A stretch of DNA of 64,000 nt from Mesobacillus selenatarsenatis SF-1 (GCF_000813125.1 NZ_BASE01000044.1:1-64000), one strand, 5' to 3'; counted from the stretch's first letter, positions 8,270-17,428 are shown. Program-made: numbers and translations. The notes: generated by a model not told the origin, from the sequence alone.

Positions 8270-10354
8270 TTGCCTAAAAAAAAGAATACAACACCAATAA
8301 GGGTCAATATTCTATTCTTTTCAGTCTTTATTCTATTTTCATTGCTGGTCCTTCGTCTCGGTATTGTCCAAATCGTCCATGGCGAAGACTATAAACGTGA
8401 AATTAATCGCAAGGAGGATGTGACAGTCAATAACCCTGTCCCGCGAGGAAAGATGCTGGACAGAAACCACAAAGTAATCGTCGACAACAAACCACTGAAT
8501 GCTATTACATATACGAATGAAGGTGCTTCCCAGAAGGAAATGCTCCAAGTAGCTGCAAAGTTAGCCAGAATTATTGAGAAAGATACAGATAAAGTCCGTG
8601 AGAGAGATATGAAGGATTTCTGGATGATCAAGCATCCAGAAGAAGCAAAGAAACTTATAAAAGATAAAGAGATGGAGCTTTTCAGAAATAAAAAGCTGAA
8701 AAATAAAGATTTATATAAACTACAGCTTGAGAGAGTTACAAAAAATCACCTTAGTCAACTAACTGAGCAGGATATTGAAGAGCTTGCGATTTTCAGCATC
8801 ATGAATAGCGGATATAAATTCGTGCCGCAAATCATCAAAAATGAAGGTGTCACTCAGGAAGAATATGCGCTAGTCAATGAAAATCTGTCACTGCTTCCTG
8901 GTGTTAATGCTGCAACAGACTGGGATCGCGAATATAAATATGAAGAGGCATTCAAACCTGTACTAGGAAGAATTACAACAAGCAGTGAAGGTCTACCTGC
9001 CGAAAGACTTGATTATTTCATGTCACGTGGTTATACACGTAATGACCGTGTTGGGAAAAGCAATCTCGAACTTGAATATGAAGATGTACTTCAGGGTAAA
9101 AAAGAAAAAATTGTGAATGTGACCGATAAAGCCGGCGAACTTCTGGAAAAGGAATTAGTTTCAGAAGGACAGCGCGGAAAAGATCTAGTCCTAAGTATTG
9201 ATATGGACCTCCAACTCGCTGTCGAGGAAATTGTTGAGAAGGAATTATGGGCTGCCAAACGGTCTCCGGGAACAGGGCTCCTGGACAGTGCCTACGTTGT
9301 TTTAATGGATCCAAACACTGGTGAAGTATTGACAATGGCAGGAAAAAGAATTGTAAAAGACAAGAAAACAAAAGAAGTTTATATGGAAGATGACGCACTT
9401 GGCAACATACTTAAAACCTTTAACGTCGGCTCTGTCGTCAAAGGGGCAACGGTTTTTACCGGCTATAAAACTGGCGCGATCAGCTCAACTACCAGATTTG
9501 ATGATAGAGCACTTGATATAAAGGGTACTCCTATAAAAAAATCCTATAGCTACCTCGGAGTCTTGAATGACATCGATGCCTTGAAGAGATCATCCAATGT
9601 CTATATGTTCCATACCGCGATCAGGATTGGGAATGGTGTTTATCGTTATCAGCAACCATTAAACCTTGATCCGAAAGTTTGGGATACAATCCGTAATTCC
9701 TTCGCCTCGTTTGGCCTTGGCATCCGTACAGGAATTGATCTACCAAATGAACAAACCGGTGCAAAGGGAGCAAATTATCCGGTTGGTAAAGTACTTGATT
9801 TAGTTATCGGCCAATATGACACGTATTCGAATATGCAGCTTGCCCAGTATATCTCTACGATTGCCAACGGAGGATATCGAATGCAGCCAAAAATAGTAAA
9901 GGAAATACGTGAACCAGCCATGAATGGCGAAGAATTGGGACCTATCTATAAATCCTATTCACCAAATGTACTCAATGATATTGGTGCGAAAGACCAGTGG
10001 CTTGATCGTGTCCATACCGGCTTCAAAAAAGTTATGCAGGAACCTGGCGGTACAGCATATCGTTATTTCAGCACAGCCACATACTCTCCTGCTGGAAAAA
10101 CCGGAACTGCTGAGGCTTTCTACGATGGGCAATATCGAGTAAAAGGAGACGCACTAATAGATACAATGAATCTTAGTCTTGTTGGCTATGCACCTTCCGA
10201 CAATCCAGAAATCGCCATGGCTGTGATAGTACCCTGGGCTTACCAGGGCAGTGTTGACCACGGTGCTAACAAAAAGATTGGCCGTGCAGTTATGGATGCA
10301 TATTTCAACATGAAAAATGGAACTGAACAACCCACCGATGAAACTGAAGATTAA
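8270..10354 (+). CDS. pbpA: Class B penicillin-binding protein (PbpA/PbpH type transpeptidase)
   Basis: 694-aa monofunctional D,D-transpeptidase anchored by one N-terminal helix (ILFFSVFILFSLLVLRLGI), with a dimerisation domain (VPRGKMLDRN) and a catalytic domain. The three active-site motifs are present: SVVK in NVGSVVKGATVF, SSN in KRSSNVYMF, and KTGTAE. The closest Bacillus subtilis relatives I recognise are PBP2A (pbpA) and PbpH, which build the lateral wall during rod growth; the choice between them is not certain. The start is TTG 8270, after AGGATGTGAG. Confidence 0.93.
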   Translation: MPKKKNTTPIRVNILFFSVFILFSLLVLRLGIVQIVHGEDYKREINRKEDVTVNNPVPRGKMLDRNHKVIVDNKPLNAITYTNEGASQKEMLQVAAKLARIIEKDTDKVRERDMKDFWMIKHPEEAKKLIKDKEMELFRNKKLKNKDLYKLQLERVTKNHLSQLTEQDIEELAIFSIMNSGYKFVPQIIKNEGVTQEEYALVNENLSLLPGVNAATDWDREYKYEEAFKPVLGRITTSSEGLPAERLDYFMSRGYTRNDRVGKSNLELEYEDVLQGKKEKIVNVTDKAGELLEKELVSEGQRGKDLVLSIDMDLQLAVEEIVEKELWAAKRSPGTGLLDSAYVVLMDPNTGEVLTMAGKRIVKDKKTKEVYMEDDALGNILKTFNVGSVVKGATVFTGYKTGAISSTTRFDDRALDIKGTPIKKSYSYLGVLNDIDALKRSSNVYMFHTAIRIGNGVYRYQQPLNLDPKVWDTIRNSFASFGLGIRTGIDLPNEQTGAKGANYPVGKVLDLVIGQYDTYSNMQLAQYISTIANGGYRMQPKIVKEIREPAMNGEELGPIYKSYSPNVLNDIGAKDQWLDRVHTGFKKVMQEPGGTAYRYFSTATYSPAGKTGTAEAFYDGQYRVKGDALIDTMNLSLVGYAPSDNPEIAMAVIVPWAYQGSVDHGANKKIGRAVMDAYFNMKNGTEQPTDETED

Positions 10355-10416
10355 GAGACACGTTCCTGCTCTGTGTTGCTTTTATAACTCTGATGGTAAT
10401 TTTGAGGATTGATAAG

Positions 10417-10444
10417 AAAAGCAGTGCCTTTTGGCACTGCTTTT
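10417..10444. terminator. Bidirectional terminator
   Basis: AAAAGCAGTGCC-TTTT-GGCACTGCTTTT, symmetrical between the PBP gene (plus) and the lipoprotein gene (minus). Confidence 0.9.
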
Positions 10445-10453
10445 CAGCTTCTT

Positions 10454-10957
10454 TTACAATTCTTTCGCAAGAGAAGGCTTATTCATTTCAAGGCTTTCAA
10501 ATGCAGCGCCAATTTTTTCTTCACCCTGTGCGAATTTTTCATCAGCAGCATCAAAAGCTGGAGCATCTTTCTTCAGCTCTTCTGATTTCATTTTATATGA
10601 TTCAGCAATTTCTTTAAGAGCAGTTTCCAGATCGGCTTTTTGATCCTTTAAATCTGCAGGCACTTCCAGGCCTTCAACCTTAGTCGCAACAGCGGCTGCT
10701 GATTCACTCGCGGCTGCCTTTTCTTCAGGTGTCGGCTCCTCTGCTCCCTCATATGCATTTAGATCAGCATCAGCCTCGTTGATCGTGCTAACAATGCTCA
10801 TGTAAAATTTATACATAACACTCTTTGGGTTTGCAGCAGGTTTTGCAGCTTCCTCTGATTCTTTATTTTCAGGTTGTGCTTCTTCTTTTTCCGCTGAACA
10901 TGCAGTCAACCCGATTGCGAATGTGATCGCTGAAAGTAAAATCCAAAACTTCTTCAT
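10454..10957 (-). CDS. Helical lipoprotein of unknown function
   Basis: 167 aa with an n-region KKFW, a hydrophobic core and the lipobox LTAC, so the mature protein is tethered at the outer face of the membrane. The mature part is acidic, alanine-rich and predicted helical, probably coiled coil (ADLKDQKADLETALKEIAESYKMKSEELKK). I start at ATG 10957, 7 nt after GGGGAG; an upstream in-frame extension to 11065 has no signal. It resembles the loosely defined YkyA-like cell-wall lipoproteins, but I do not recognise a specific family. Confidence 0.8.
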   Translation of the reverse strand: MKKFWILLSAITFAIGLTACSAEKEEAQPENKESEEAAKPAANPKSVMYKFYMSIVSTINEADADLNAYEGAEEPTPEEKAAASESAAAVATKVEGLEVPADLKDQKADLETALKEIAESYKMKSEELKKDAPAFDAADEKFAQGEEKIGAAFESLEMNKPSLAKEL

Positions 10958-11114
10958 CTTTCTTCTCCCCTTCAAACTATATATCGCTAAGTGTGAGACC
11001 TGAATTTCACACAGCTTTTTCATTATAAAGGGATTATTTAACAAATACAAATTATTTATGGCCAACTTTATTAAAAAGTCCCCACTTGCCCAAAAGCAAT
11101 ACCGAATTACTTTA

Positions 11115-11585
11115 TCACCACTTTAGCATGATAATGAATTCGTTAGTGTCACTTTTAAACTCATACGTCTTTTTAAACCCCAGGTTTTCATATAGCTTCA
11201 TTGCCCTCTTATTAAATTTAGCGACAGTCAACCTGAAAATCGAATCTGAACTTAAAGTTTTAAGTTCGTTTAATACAAATGATAAAAATAAAGAACCATT
11301 CCCCTTTCCCGTTAACTCAGGATGCATTCCTACTCCTACATCAATTGCTGGTTCAGTATATGCACCTGCCCCTCTTCCAGCTGGAACCTGGGCTGAATGC
11401 CCACTGCAATAAAATCCAATTAATGCCCCACTTTCGTCCTCTACGGCTATATAACCCTCATTCATTAATTCACTTATTGCACCATCGGTAAAATCATTAT
11501 TATATAAATCATACGGCGGATCATACTTCCAACTTAATATATCCGTTGCAATAACCTTCGTCATCTTCCTGCTATATAACTTCAA
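11115..11585 (-). CDS. GNAT family N-acetyltransferase
   Basis: 156 aa, GNAT fold with acetyl-CoA loop in GVGMHPELTGKGNGSLF and C-terminal LYENLGFKKT. The start is TTG 11585, 7 nt after GGGGG; the next ATG (MTKV) is only 3 nt from a weaker AGGAAG. Substrate unknown. Confidence 0.83.
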   Translation of the reverse strand: MKLYSRKMTKVIATDILSWKYDPPYDLYNNDFTDGAISELMNEGYIAVEDESGALIGFYCSGHSAQVPAGRGAGAYTEPAIDVGVGMHPELTGKGNGSLFLSFVLNELKTLSSDSIFRLTVAKFNKRAMKLYENLGFKKTYEFKSDTNEFIIMLKW

Positions 11586-11889
11586 GACTCTTCCCCCTGC
11601 CTATTTGTAATAAGAACTGTTTTATAGTTTTTAACATAAGTAACTATAAAACCTTTTACTTTTTGGATTGATGCCAATGTTTTTAATGAGTGGAAATCAA
11701 CCGACCAATTTAACAAAGACTATTCATTAAGTATTCTTTATGCGACTCGTTTTCTCTTGAAATTTTTTTACATACAAAATCCTTTTTACTTTTTTGTAAT
11801 TTTTTCGTAATAATAGGTTTAATAGTTTCCACTGCGGGAATATAACTAGTAACAAAACAAAAACAATAAATGACAGGAGCGATTACATA
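11586..11889. other. Intergenic region with promoter for the 35-aa gene
   Basis: AT-rich. TTTACT-N17-TAATAA at about 11787-11816 is a plausible sigma-A promoter for the small gene at 11890. I see no other gene or structured element here. Confidence 0.4.
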
Positions 11890-11997
11890 ATGATTACTAC
11901 ATTCGCATTACTTGGAGGAGCTTTCGCAATCGCCGCTGGACTAAATTTCTTCGCAGTTAATGAAAATGCATTTATAGATGACGAAGCAACTAACTAA
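11890..11997 (+). CDS. 35-aa single-helix membrane protein
   Basis: Short ORF: ATG preceded by AGGAG (10-nt spacing), 35 codons, then a perfect terminator one base after the stop codon. The product begins MITTFALLGGAFAIAAGLNF, a single membrane helix, and ends with an acidic tail (FIDDEATN). The ribosome site, clean stop and immediate terminator argue that it is a real monocistronic gene. I recognise no family. Small single-span proteins often modulate larger membrane complexes (family-level inference only). Confidence 0.75.
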   Translation: MITTFALLGGAFAIAAGLNFFAVNENAFIDDEATN

Positions 11998-12026
11998 AGA
12001 GACGCTGTCCGCAGCGTCTCTTTTTC
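11998..12026 (+). terminator. Strong terminator of the 35-aa gene
   Basis: AGAGACGCTG-TCCG-CAGCGTCTCT followed by TTTT; a 10-bp perfect stem starting directly after the stop codon. Confidence 0.93.
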
Positions 12027-12139
12027 TGTGGATTTGAACATTTTTTGTATTTTTGTTCAGGCGCAGGAAATGCTAGAATTGAAGAGAATTAGTTAAGCAT
12101 AAGCGTCTAGCCTCATATCTATTAAGGAGGTACGGAAAC

Positions 12140-12703
12140 ATGCAGACACCAGATATATTATCAGGTGAACAAGTTATATTGTGTAAAATTAAAGAAGAGG
12201 ACTTGGATACATGGTGGGGCCTGATTCACAATGACGAACATCCTGAATGGAAAAAATGGGATGCACCTTACTATCCTCTAAGGCGAGAAAGCCTTGATAA
12301 GTTTAAAGAACAAATGACGAACCTCATCCATCAGGGATATGACAGAAAGTACCTTATAAAAGTAAACGATGAAATTATCGGAATGGTGACATATTATTGG
12401 GAACACGAATCTTCACAATGGCTGGAAATTGGGATTGTTATTTATTTGCCAGAATATTGGAATGGTGGGTATGGGACAGATACACTAAAAGTATGGATTG
12501 CACACCTATTTGAAACTTTCCCAATTCCAAGGATCGGCTTTACAACCTGGTCCGGCAATTCCAGGATGCTTACGGTCGGTAAAAAACTGGGAATGGTCGA
12601 AGAGGCTCGAATCAGGAAATGCCGCCTCTATAACGGGAAATACTATGATTCAATAAAAATGGGATTATTAAGGGAAGAATGGGAAGCTCATCAACATTCC
12701 TGA
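12140..12703 (+). CDS. GNAT family N-acetyltransferase (RimJ/RimL-like)
   Basis: 187 aa. Acetyl-CoA loop in YLPEYWNGGYGTDTLKVWI and conserved RimJ/L C-terminal region (GKKLGMVEEARIRKCRLYNGKYYDSIKMGLL). SD AAGGAGG lies 9 nt upstream. Similar proteins acetylate ribosomal or other N-termini or small amines; the substrate here cannot be read from sequence. Confidence 0.87.
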   Translation: MQTPDILSGEQVILCKIKEEDLDTWWGLIHNDEHPEWKKWDAPYYPLRRESLDKFKEQMTNLIHQGYDRKYLIKVNDEIIGMVTYYWEHESSQWLEIGIVIYLPEYWNGGYGTDTLKVWIAHLFETFPIPRIGFTTWSGNSRMLTVGKKLGMVEEARIRKCRLYNGKYYDSIKMGLLREEWEAHQHS

Positions 12704-12734
12704 ATCTCATCTAGGGAAAGCACTTTAAGATATT

Positions 12735-12784
12735 AAAACAGGCTAAAATCGATTGTGATTCCATCGTTTCTAGCCTGTTTTATT
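12735..12784. terminator. Bidirectional terminator between convergent acetyltransferase genes
   Basis: AAAACAGGCTA..TAGCCTGTTTT arms with an inner CGAT..ATCG pairing; T-rich on both strands. Confidence 0.8.
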
Positions 12785-12815
12785 CATGTCATCACAGAAT
12801 GCCACAACTATTGGC

Positions 12816-13313
12816 TTAAAGTATTCTGGACATATAGAATTCATCTTTATATTGACCATCGACAAGCAACGAATCCTTTTTGGTTCCTTCTATTTCAAAG
12901 CCCATCTTCCTGTATAATGCGATACCTGCCTTATTTTCTGTCATCACCGTTAATTCCAATCTGTGAATCCTAACTTCTTTCCCCCAGCTAAAAAGCTCTT
13001 CAAAAAGTCTTGTACCAGTTCCGGAACCACGAAAACCTGACTTTATGCCAATAACAAGATAAGCTGTATGCTTAGTACGGCTTGCACTTCCTCCTTTTGC
13101 AATTAAATATCCTGCCAGTCCACTGTCAGCTTCTGCCAGGTAAATATTTGAGTTTTCTTCAGCCCTAAAAGTCTTAATCATCTTCCTTTGAGCATCAGGG
13201 TTGAATTTCCTTTCACCAGGTCCTAAAAGCATGAAATTCGTTGTACTTTCAACTTCATGTATGAGTTGTGCAAAATCATCTGTATCGCGTTCTTCGGCTT
13301 GCCGGATATTCAT
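12816..13313 (-). CDS. GNAT family N-acetyltransferase
   Basis: 165 aa. Acetyl-CoA loop in VIGIKSGFRGSGTGTRLFEEL; C-terminal ALYRKMGFEIEGTKKDSLLVDG is typical of Bacillus YhhY/PhnO-like acetyltransferases. SD AGAGG lies 9 nt before ATG. Substrate unknown. Confidence 0.85.
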   Translation of the reverse strand: MNIRQAEERDTDDFAQLIHEVESTTNFMLLGPGERKFNPDAQRKMIKTFRAEENSNIYLAEADSGLAGYLIAKGGSASRTKHTAYLVIGIKSGFRGSGTGTRLFEELFSWGKEVRIHRLELTVMTENKAGIALYRKMGFEIEGTKKDSLLVDGQYKDEFYMSRIL

Positions 13314-13343
13314 ATTAAGTCACCTCTATATCATATACGATTT

Positions 13344-13371
13344 CAAAAAAACAGAGGAAAAGTCCTCTGTC
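13344..13371 (-). terminator. Terminator of the DUF1002 gene
   Basis: Minus strand ACAGAGGACTTTTCCTCTGT followed by seven T. Confidence 0.9.
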
Positions 13372-14292
13372 TTAGGAAAAAATACTCTTTATGCTTTCAA
13401 TTAGTTCTTTAAAGAAATTCGAGACTGATTCCAGGAAGCCTTTGTCCCCTACTGCCTCCTCGATTCTTTTCTGTATATCTGTAGAAAGGTTTTCTAACTG
13501 AGTTTTAACATTGTCAAAATTGATGTTCAAATCTCGCATTTTATTGAACAAATCAACGAGAAGCTGTTTGTCTTCCGGGCTAAGCTGTATCTCAAGGGAT
13601 TTTAGCTTTTCATCGATAATTTTCTCGATCTCTTCTTTTGTGGCTGGGTTTTGAGCTGCAATTTCTTTCTTGATTTCTGTCAGTAGCTCACTAACTTTAT
13701 CCTGATCGAGCCCCTCTTTTTTAGCTAGTTTTGTTGCCAGGTTCAATTCTTGATTGGCAACTTCAGTACGATCCTTATCAAGGGCTGTTCCTTCACCTTC
13801 ATCATATGCCTTATAGATTCCCACTAGAGCTGAGTGTCCGGTTACCTTGACTGGTGAAACGACATCTACAATGGCGTCCTCAATTCCTGCTGTCAACAGC
13901 GCGTTGGCGTACATTTCATCCGTTACTTCCGTTATATTTTCTGGAGTGACTTGGTTAATCACAAGCCCCTCTCCGGTATCCTTCCTGGTAATCTTGGCAG
14001 ATGAATACATATTCGAATGTTCATCGCCGTCGATATAGGTTACTAGATCTTTTCCTGTTACAACAATTTCCTTAACTTTGGAAGGATCTTTGATTCCCAG
14101 CAGATCCCTGACTTCATCTTTCTGCTTTTCTGAAAGTGCTTCACCATAAACTACAATTGGTGGTCCGTATTTCTCATTTATGACATCCTCATCCTCATCA
14201 TTGGAAGCAAATGCTGGAACAGTATAAATACCTAAAGCGAAAACAAACAGGCTAAATAAAACTGAGATTTTCATCAAGTGCTTAACTTTCAT
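13372..14292 (-). CDS. DUF1002 (YpuA-like) secreted protein
   Basis: 306 aa with a signal peptide (ISVLFSLFVFALGIYTVPAFA), then a DUF1002 region (YGEALSEKQKDEVRDLLGI, VVSPVKVTGHSALVGIYKAYDE) and a C-terminal helical segment with amphipathic repeats. It resembles B. subtilis YpuA, a secreted protein linked to envelope physiology; the biochemical role is unknown. I start at ATG 14292, 9 nt after AAAGGAG; the in-frame extension to 14313 lacks a ribosome site. Confidence 0.85.
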   Translation of the reverse strand: MKVKHLMKISVLFSLFVFALGIYTVPAFASNDEDEDVINEKYGPPIVVYGEALSEKQKDEVRDLLGIKDPSKVKEIVVTGKDLVTYIDGDEHSNMYSSAKITRKDTGEGLVINQVTPENITEVTDEMYANALLTAGIEDAIVDVVSPVKVTGHSALVGIYKAYDEGEGTALDKDRTEVANQELNLATKLAKKEGLDQDKVSELLTEIKKEIAAQNPATKEEIEKIIDEKLKSLEIQLSPEDKQLLVDLFNKMRDLNINFDNVKTQLENLSTDIQKRIEEAVGDKGFLESVSNFFKELIESIKSIFS

Positions 14293-14370
14293 CAATTGTT
14301 TCTCCTTTATCACATTATTTTACCTACTTACCCTTCTAACATCAGGTAGAACCTAAAGAATGATTTCCCA

Positions 14371-14433
14371 TCAGTTCGGCTCTTCTTCACAGGTTCCCTT
14401 ATTAATACGAATATTTCCGCCAAAAAGTTTCAT
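14371..14433 (-). CDS. Candidate 20-aa micro-ORF
   Basis: ATG preceded by AGGAG at 7 nt, then 20 codons (MKLFGGNIRINKG..CEEEPN) and TGA, on the same strand as its neighbours. Only the ribosome site supports it. There is no hydrophobic segment and no terminator; chance occurrence is possible. Confidence 0.3.
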   Translation of the reverse strand: MKLFGGNIRINKGTCEEEPN

Positions 14434-14493
14434 TGACAAGCTCCTGAATAGGAATCAGTAGTTTTGTGTCTCTAAATTATTCTTACAAGCATA

Positions 14494-15234
14494 TTACCTT
14501 ATAAAAATATCATTTTCATTTAAAAATCTAAGATGCTCTGTTGATGAACCGCCACTGCCATAGCCATTCATGTTTGGGTAAGAAGGAAACTCAGTAGAAC
14601 CGTCAACTGATGTTGACTGCCAGCCAAAGTAATATTGAGCAGGTGGAAAAAAGTCATTAAATAAAGGATTGGGTTTCATTGCCGCCATCAGTTTATTTTC
14701 TGCTTCCATATACTTTTGCCACTCTGTAGGAATCGAAGTATAACCATATGACTTCTCTCCAACCTCTGCCCTGTAATCCATTTGAATACCGGGATCATAC
14801 TTTTCCTTTCCATCACTGACGGAAAACCCACGTTCTTTAATCAAAAAAAACGTCAAAAAATCCAGATTATTCTCCGGATGAAAATTCCACATAATATAAT
14901 GTGATGAAGGGTCATCTGAATCTATTTTCCAGATTTGTGGCATGCTTCCGGTAGAGAAACTTGATAATTGCCACTCATGCTTCTTCCACTCCCAAAAGCT
15001 TATACCATGACCTTCCTCTTCAGTAATGAAGGGAATATATACATGCTTATCATCTAGGAAGATGGTGTCCTGTATTTCAGCTATATCAACCCTGTTATTG
15101 GGATCACTTAAGATCGCCTTTATTTTCTCTTTGTCTGGAAAGCCTGCCGGAGGAGCTAGATAATACCAATAAAAAATTCCGAAAGCAATAAGAATCGAGA
15201 TAAGTAAAAGAGGCATGAGCACCTTTTTGCGCAT
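14494..15234 (-). CDS. Hypothetical single-span membrane protein
   Basis: 246 aa: N-terminal helix (VLMPLLLISILIAFGIFYWYYL) and an extracytoplasmic, aromatic-rich domain of about 215 residues. No family recognised. It starts 4 nt after the stop of the gene at 15239, so the two are one operon and may form an envelope complex (inference). Confidence 0.7.
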   Translation of the reverse strand: MRKKVLMPLLLISILIAFGIFYWYYLAPPAGFPDKEKIKAILSDPNNRVDIAEIQDTIFLDDKHVYIPFITEEEGHGISFWEWKKHEWQLSSFSTGSMPQIWKIDSDDPSSHYIMWNFHPENNLDFLTFFLIKERGFSVSDGKEKYDPGIQMDYRAEVGEKSYGYTSIPTEWQKYMEAENKLMAAMKPNPLFNDFFPPAQYYFGWQSTSVDGSTEFPSYPNMNGYGSGGSSTEHLRFLNENDIFIR

Positions 15235-15238
15235 GAAG

Positions 15239-15943
15239 TTACTCCCCCTTCTTTAGCAAAGTTTTTTCCGCTCGAAAATATACCTGCTTTTGGCCTGTTG
15301 TAATTAAAATCCCTTTTCCATCTTGTTCAACAAAAATCATAGTCTCGAAACCGCTCCCCCATTTTGCTTCAGTTCCTGCAAGCTGATATGGGAATATTTC
15401 TTCCGCTTTTGAAAGTTCACCTGCAGACTCAAAGGCTTCGTAGTACCATTTTTCACTAAATATAGATTCTTCTTTGATACTGTCCAATTGAACAAGAAGA
15501 GAATTGCTGTCCAATATCTTACTGCCAGCAGATGGATGTGTTTTAATGACCTTTGCTTTGTTGATATCCGAAATATAGGTTGAAATCTCACTATCAGGAT
15601 ATATTCCTAAATGCACAAGTGGAAGAATTAGTGAAGCTGCTAAAAAGATAAAATTTGCGAAGAAACCTAACCATGCATATTTCCGATACTTCTCCCAGCT
15701 CTTTCCTTCGTCTTTTCGAGAATAGATTCCATATAAAACCCATACACCAAGCGGAAGGATGGCTAATTTTATCTGTTGGTCCATATATGGCAGGTTAATA
15801 GAAAAAGAGAAAAGACCCACGAAAATAACAATTGCCAGTTTCCATATTATTGGTTTCAAATCCTGCTTACTATAGATACGTCTTGCCAGAATGAAAATAG
15901 CACCCCATGCCACTAGATTCAAAACAATCCCAGGAGCGTTCAT
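15239..15943 (-). CDS. Hypothetical multi-span membrane protein
   Basis: 234 aa with about four hydrophobic segments in residues 5-115 and a soluble C-terminal domain ending in ETMIFVEQDGKGILITTGQKQVYF, reminiscent of a membrane-attached beta domain. No family recognised. First gene of a two-gene unit with the downstream single-span protein. Confidence 0.7.
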   Translation of the reverse strand: MNAPGIVLNLVAWGAIFILARRIYSKQDLKPIIWKLAIVIFVGLFSFSINLPYMDQQIKLAILPLGVWVLYGIYSRKDEGKSWEKYRKYAWLGFFANFIFLAASLILPLVHLGIYPDSEISTYISDINKAKVIKTHPSAGSKILDSNSLLVQLDSIKEESIFSEKWYYEAFESAGELSKAEEIFPYQLAGTEAKWGSGFETMIFVEQDGKGILITTGQKQVYFRAEKTLLKKGE

Positions 15944-15974
15944 ATATTCACCTCATTTTGGTTACTGCTTATTC

Positions 15975-16559
15975 CTACCTGAAAACATTGATCATGAAAT
16001 ACTTTGTCAGCGCCAGGTATTCTCTAGCATACGATTTCAACACTGCCTGAATTGGCGTCTTTGCAGCCAATCCATTTATCTTCAGTTCTTCATTGTCTGC
16101 TATCATCTTGGCACGGAAGATATGGAAATCATTCGTCACCACTAAGCCAATTTCAGCATTTTCAGGTATGAATTTTTCAGAAAATCCAATATTCTCGTAC
16201 GTGTCAGTGGATTTGTCTTCGAGGATAATCCTTGATTCTTCGATTCCATGTTGTATTAGTTCCCTTTTAATACATTCGGCTTCAGATATGTCTTCCCCCG
16301 GGCCTTTGCCACCGGAGGCGATCGCAATAGTATTGGGATTTTCCTTTAGATAATTTGCTGCGTGGTCAATACGGTATTTTAGTGCCAGCGAAGGAACTTT
16401 GCCTTTGACCCGCGCTCCTAGAATTATCATATAATCAGCATTTTTCGGCACATCCATGTTAGCGTGCTGGATTATTTTGTAATGAAGGTAACCTACATAA
16501 AACAAGGAAATGAGAAGTCCTGCTATCACAAATTTTTTTATTATTGGTTTCTTTATCAT
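15975..16559 (-). CDS. YdcF/SanA-like (DUF218) membrane-anchored protein
   Basis: 194 aa: one N-terminal helix, then a DUF218 domain with DYMIILGARVKGKVPSLALKYRID, ASGGKGPGEDISEAECI and VVTNDFHIFRAKMIA. Members include ElyC and SanA, which affect envelope integrity and lipid-carrier metabolism; the reaction is unproven. Confidence 0.88.
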   Translation of the reverse strand: MIKKPIIKKFVIAGLLISLFYVGYLHYKIIQHANMDVPKNADYMIILGARVKGKVPSLALKYRIDHAANYLKENPNTIAIASGGKGPGEDISEAECIKRELIQHGIEESRIILEDKSTDTYENIGFSEKFIPENAEIGLVVTNDFHIFRAKMIADNEELKINGLAAKTPIQAVLKSYAREYLALTKYFMINVFR

Positions 16560-16766
16560 GATTACTAACCCTCCACATCGCTACTCTAATATTACCATCC
16601 TTTACCATAAAAGGTTTGTAATTTTATTAAAAAAATGGATGATTTGATAAAAAATAGCATAACTCGACTGATTATTATAATAAAGTCTCGGCAGTTTTAC
16701 CTAAAAGAGTGTTTGGTGGTGTTTTTCCACTTTCTTTGCCGAAAGCCAACTAGTTTTGTCAGCGAC

Positions 16767-16795
16767 AAAGGAATAGAAAATTAAAAAGCGAAATT
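16767..16795 (+). promoter_or_regulatory. Probable sigma-H promoter of racA
   Basis: AAAGGAATA-N11-AGCGAAATT matches the sigma-H consensus (RNAGGAWWW-N11/12-RNNGAATWW) with one mismatch. Start of transcription would fall about 5 nt upstream of the ribosome site at 16806. RacA of B. subtilis is made at sporulation onset under sigma-H/Spo0A control, consistent with this reading. Confidence 0.55.
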
Positions 16796-16819
16796 TTACT
16801 ATAACAAGGAGGGATTATG

Positions 16820-17341
16820 ATGAATACTAGCGCAGTAGCAAAGCTGCTCGGCGTTTCACCGAGTACAATACAACGCTGGGTGAAGCAGGCAAACCTTCAA
16901 ATGGAGCGTACGGAGTTAGGACATTATCAATTTTCCGAGGAAAGTATCGAAATCTTAAAAGACATAAAAGAACAACTCAATAAAGGTGTTTTATTACAGG
17001 ATTTAAAAGTTAAAGGTAGAAAGCCTAGAAAAGCGATAATACCAGCTGTTAAACCAGATATCTCAATGGATAAGCTAATGAAGCGCATGGAGGATTTTGA
17101 AAACAGACTTAACCGAAAGGCTGATGAAGTTGTATCATATCAAATCCTACAGCATCGCAGGGAAATTGAGGATCTGCAAAATGAGGTAGCCAGACTGAAA
17201 GAAGTTATTACAAGCATGGAGGAAGCCGCAGCTCAGCAGGAACAAGTGACTAAGGAGGAAAATCAACCATCTTTAGCACCTGTTTCTTCCTTAAGGAAAT
17301 TCAAAAAACGAAATATGATCAGTTCCTTTTTTGGATTTTAA
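16820..17341 (+). CDS. racA: Chromosome-anchoring protein RacA
   Basis: 173 aa. The N-terminal MerR-like winged helix (VAKLLGVSPSTIQRWVKQANLQMERTELGHY) is diagnostic for RacA, which binds near the origin and tethers it to the pole through DivIVA during sporulation. A central coiled coil (about residues 90-145) and a basic, aromatic C-terminus (KRNMISSFFGF) follow, as expected for the membrane/DivIVA end. Two ATGs overlap the start; I take the second (16820), 7 nt from AAGGAGG. Confidence 0.9.
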   Translation: MNTSAVAKLLGVSPSTIQRWVKQANLQMERTELGHYQFSEESIEILKDIKEQLNKGVLLQDLKVKGRKPRKAIIPAVKPDISMDKLMKRMEDFENRLNRKADEVVSYQILQHRREIEDLQNEVARLKEVITSMEEAAAQQEQVTKEENQPSLAPVSSLRKFKKRNMISSFFGF

Positions 17342-17344
17342 TTT

Positions 17345-17373
17345 GGCACATCAAGGATGTGTTCTTTTTTTTG
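17345..17373 (+). terminator. Terminator of racA
   Basis: CACATC-AAG-GATGTG stem followed by TTC and eight T. Confidence 0.8.
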
Positions 17374-17428
17374 TAAATTTTAATCCTCATAATCAACAAT
17401 AATATTTACGAAAAAGCCAAATCAAATC

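Noticed and set aside
13372-14292. Adhesin or pilus subunit
   Set aside because: The signal peptide is real, but the DUF1002 motifs explain the protein and no sortase signal is present.
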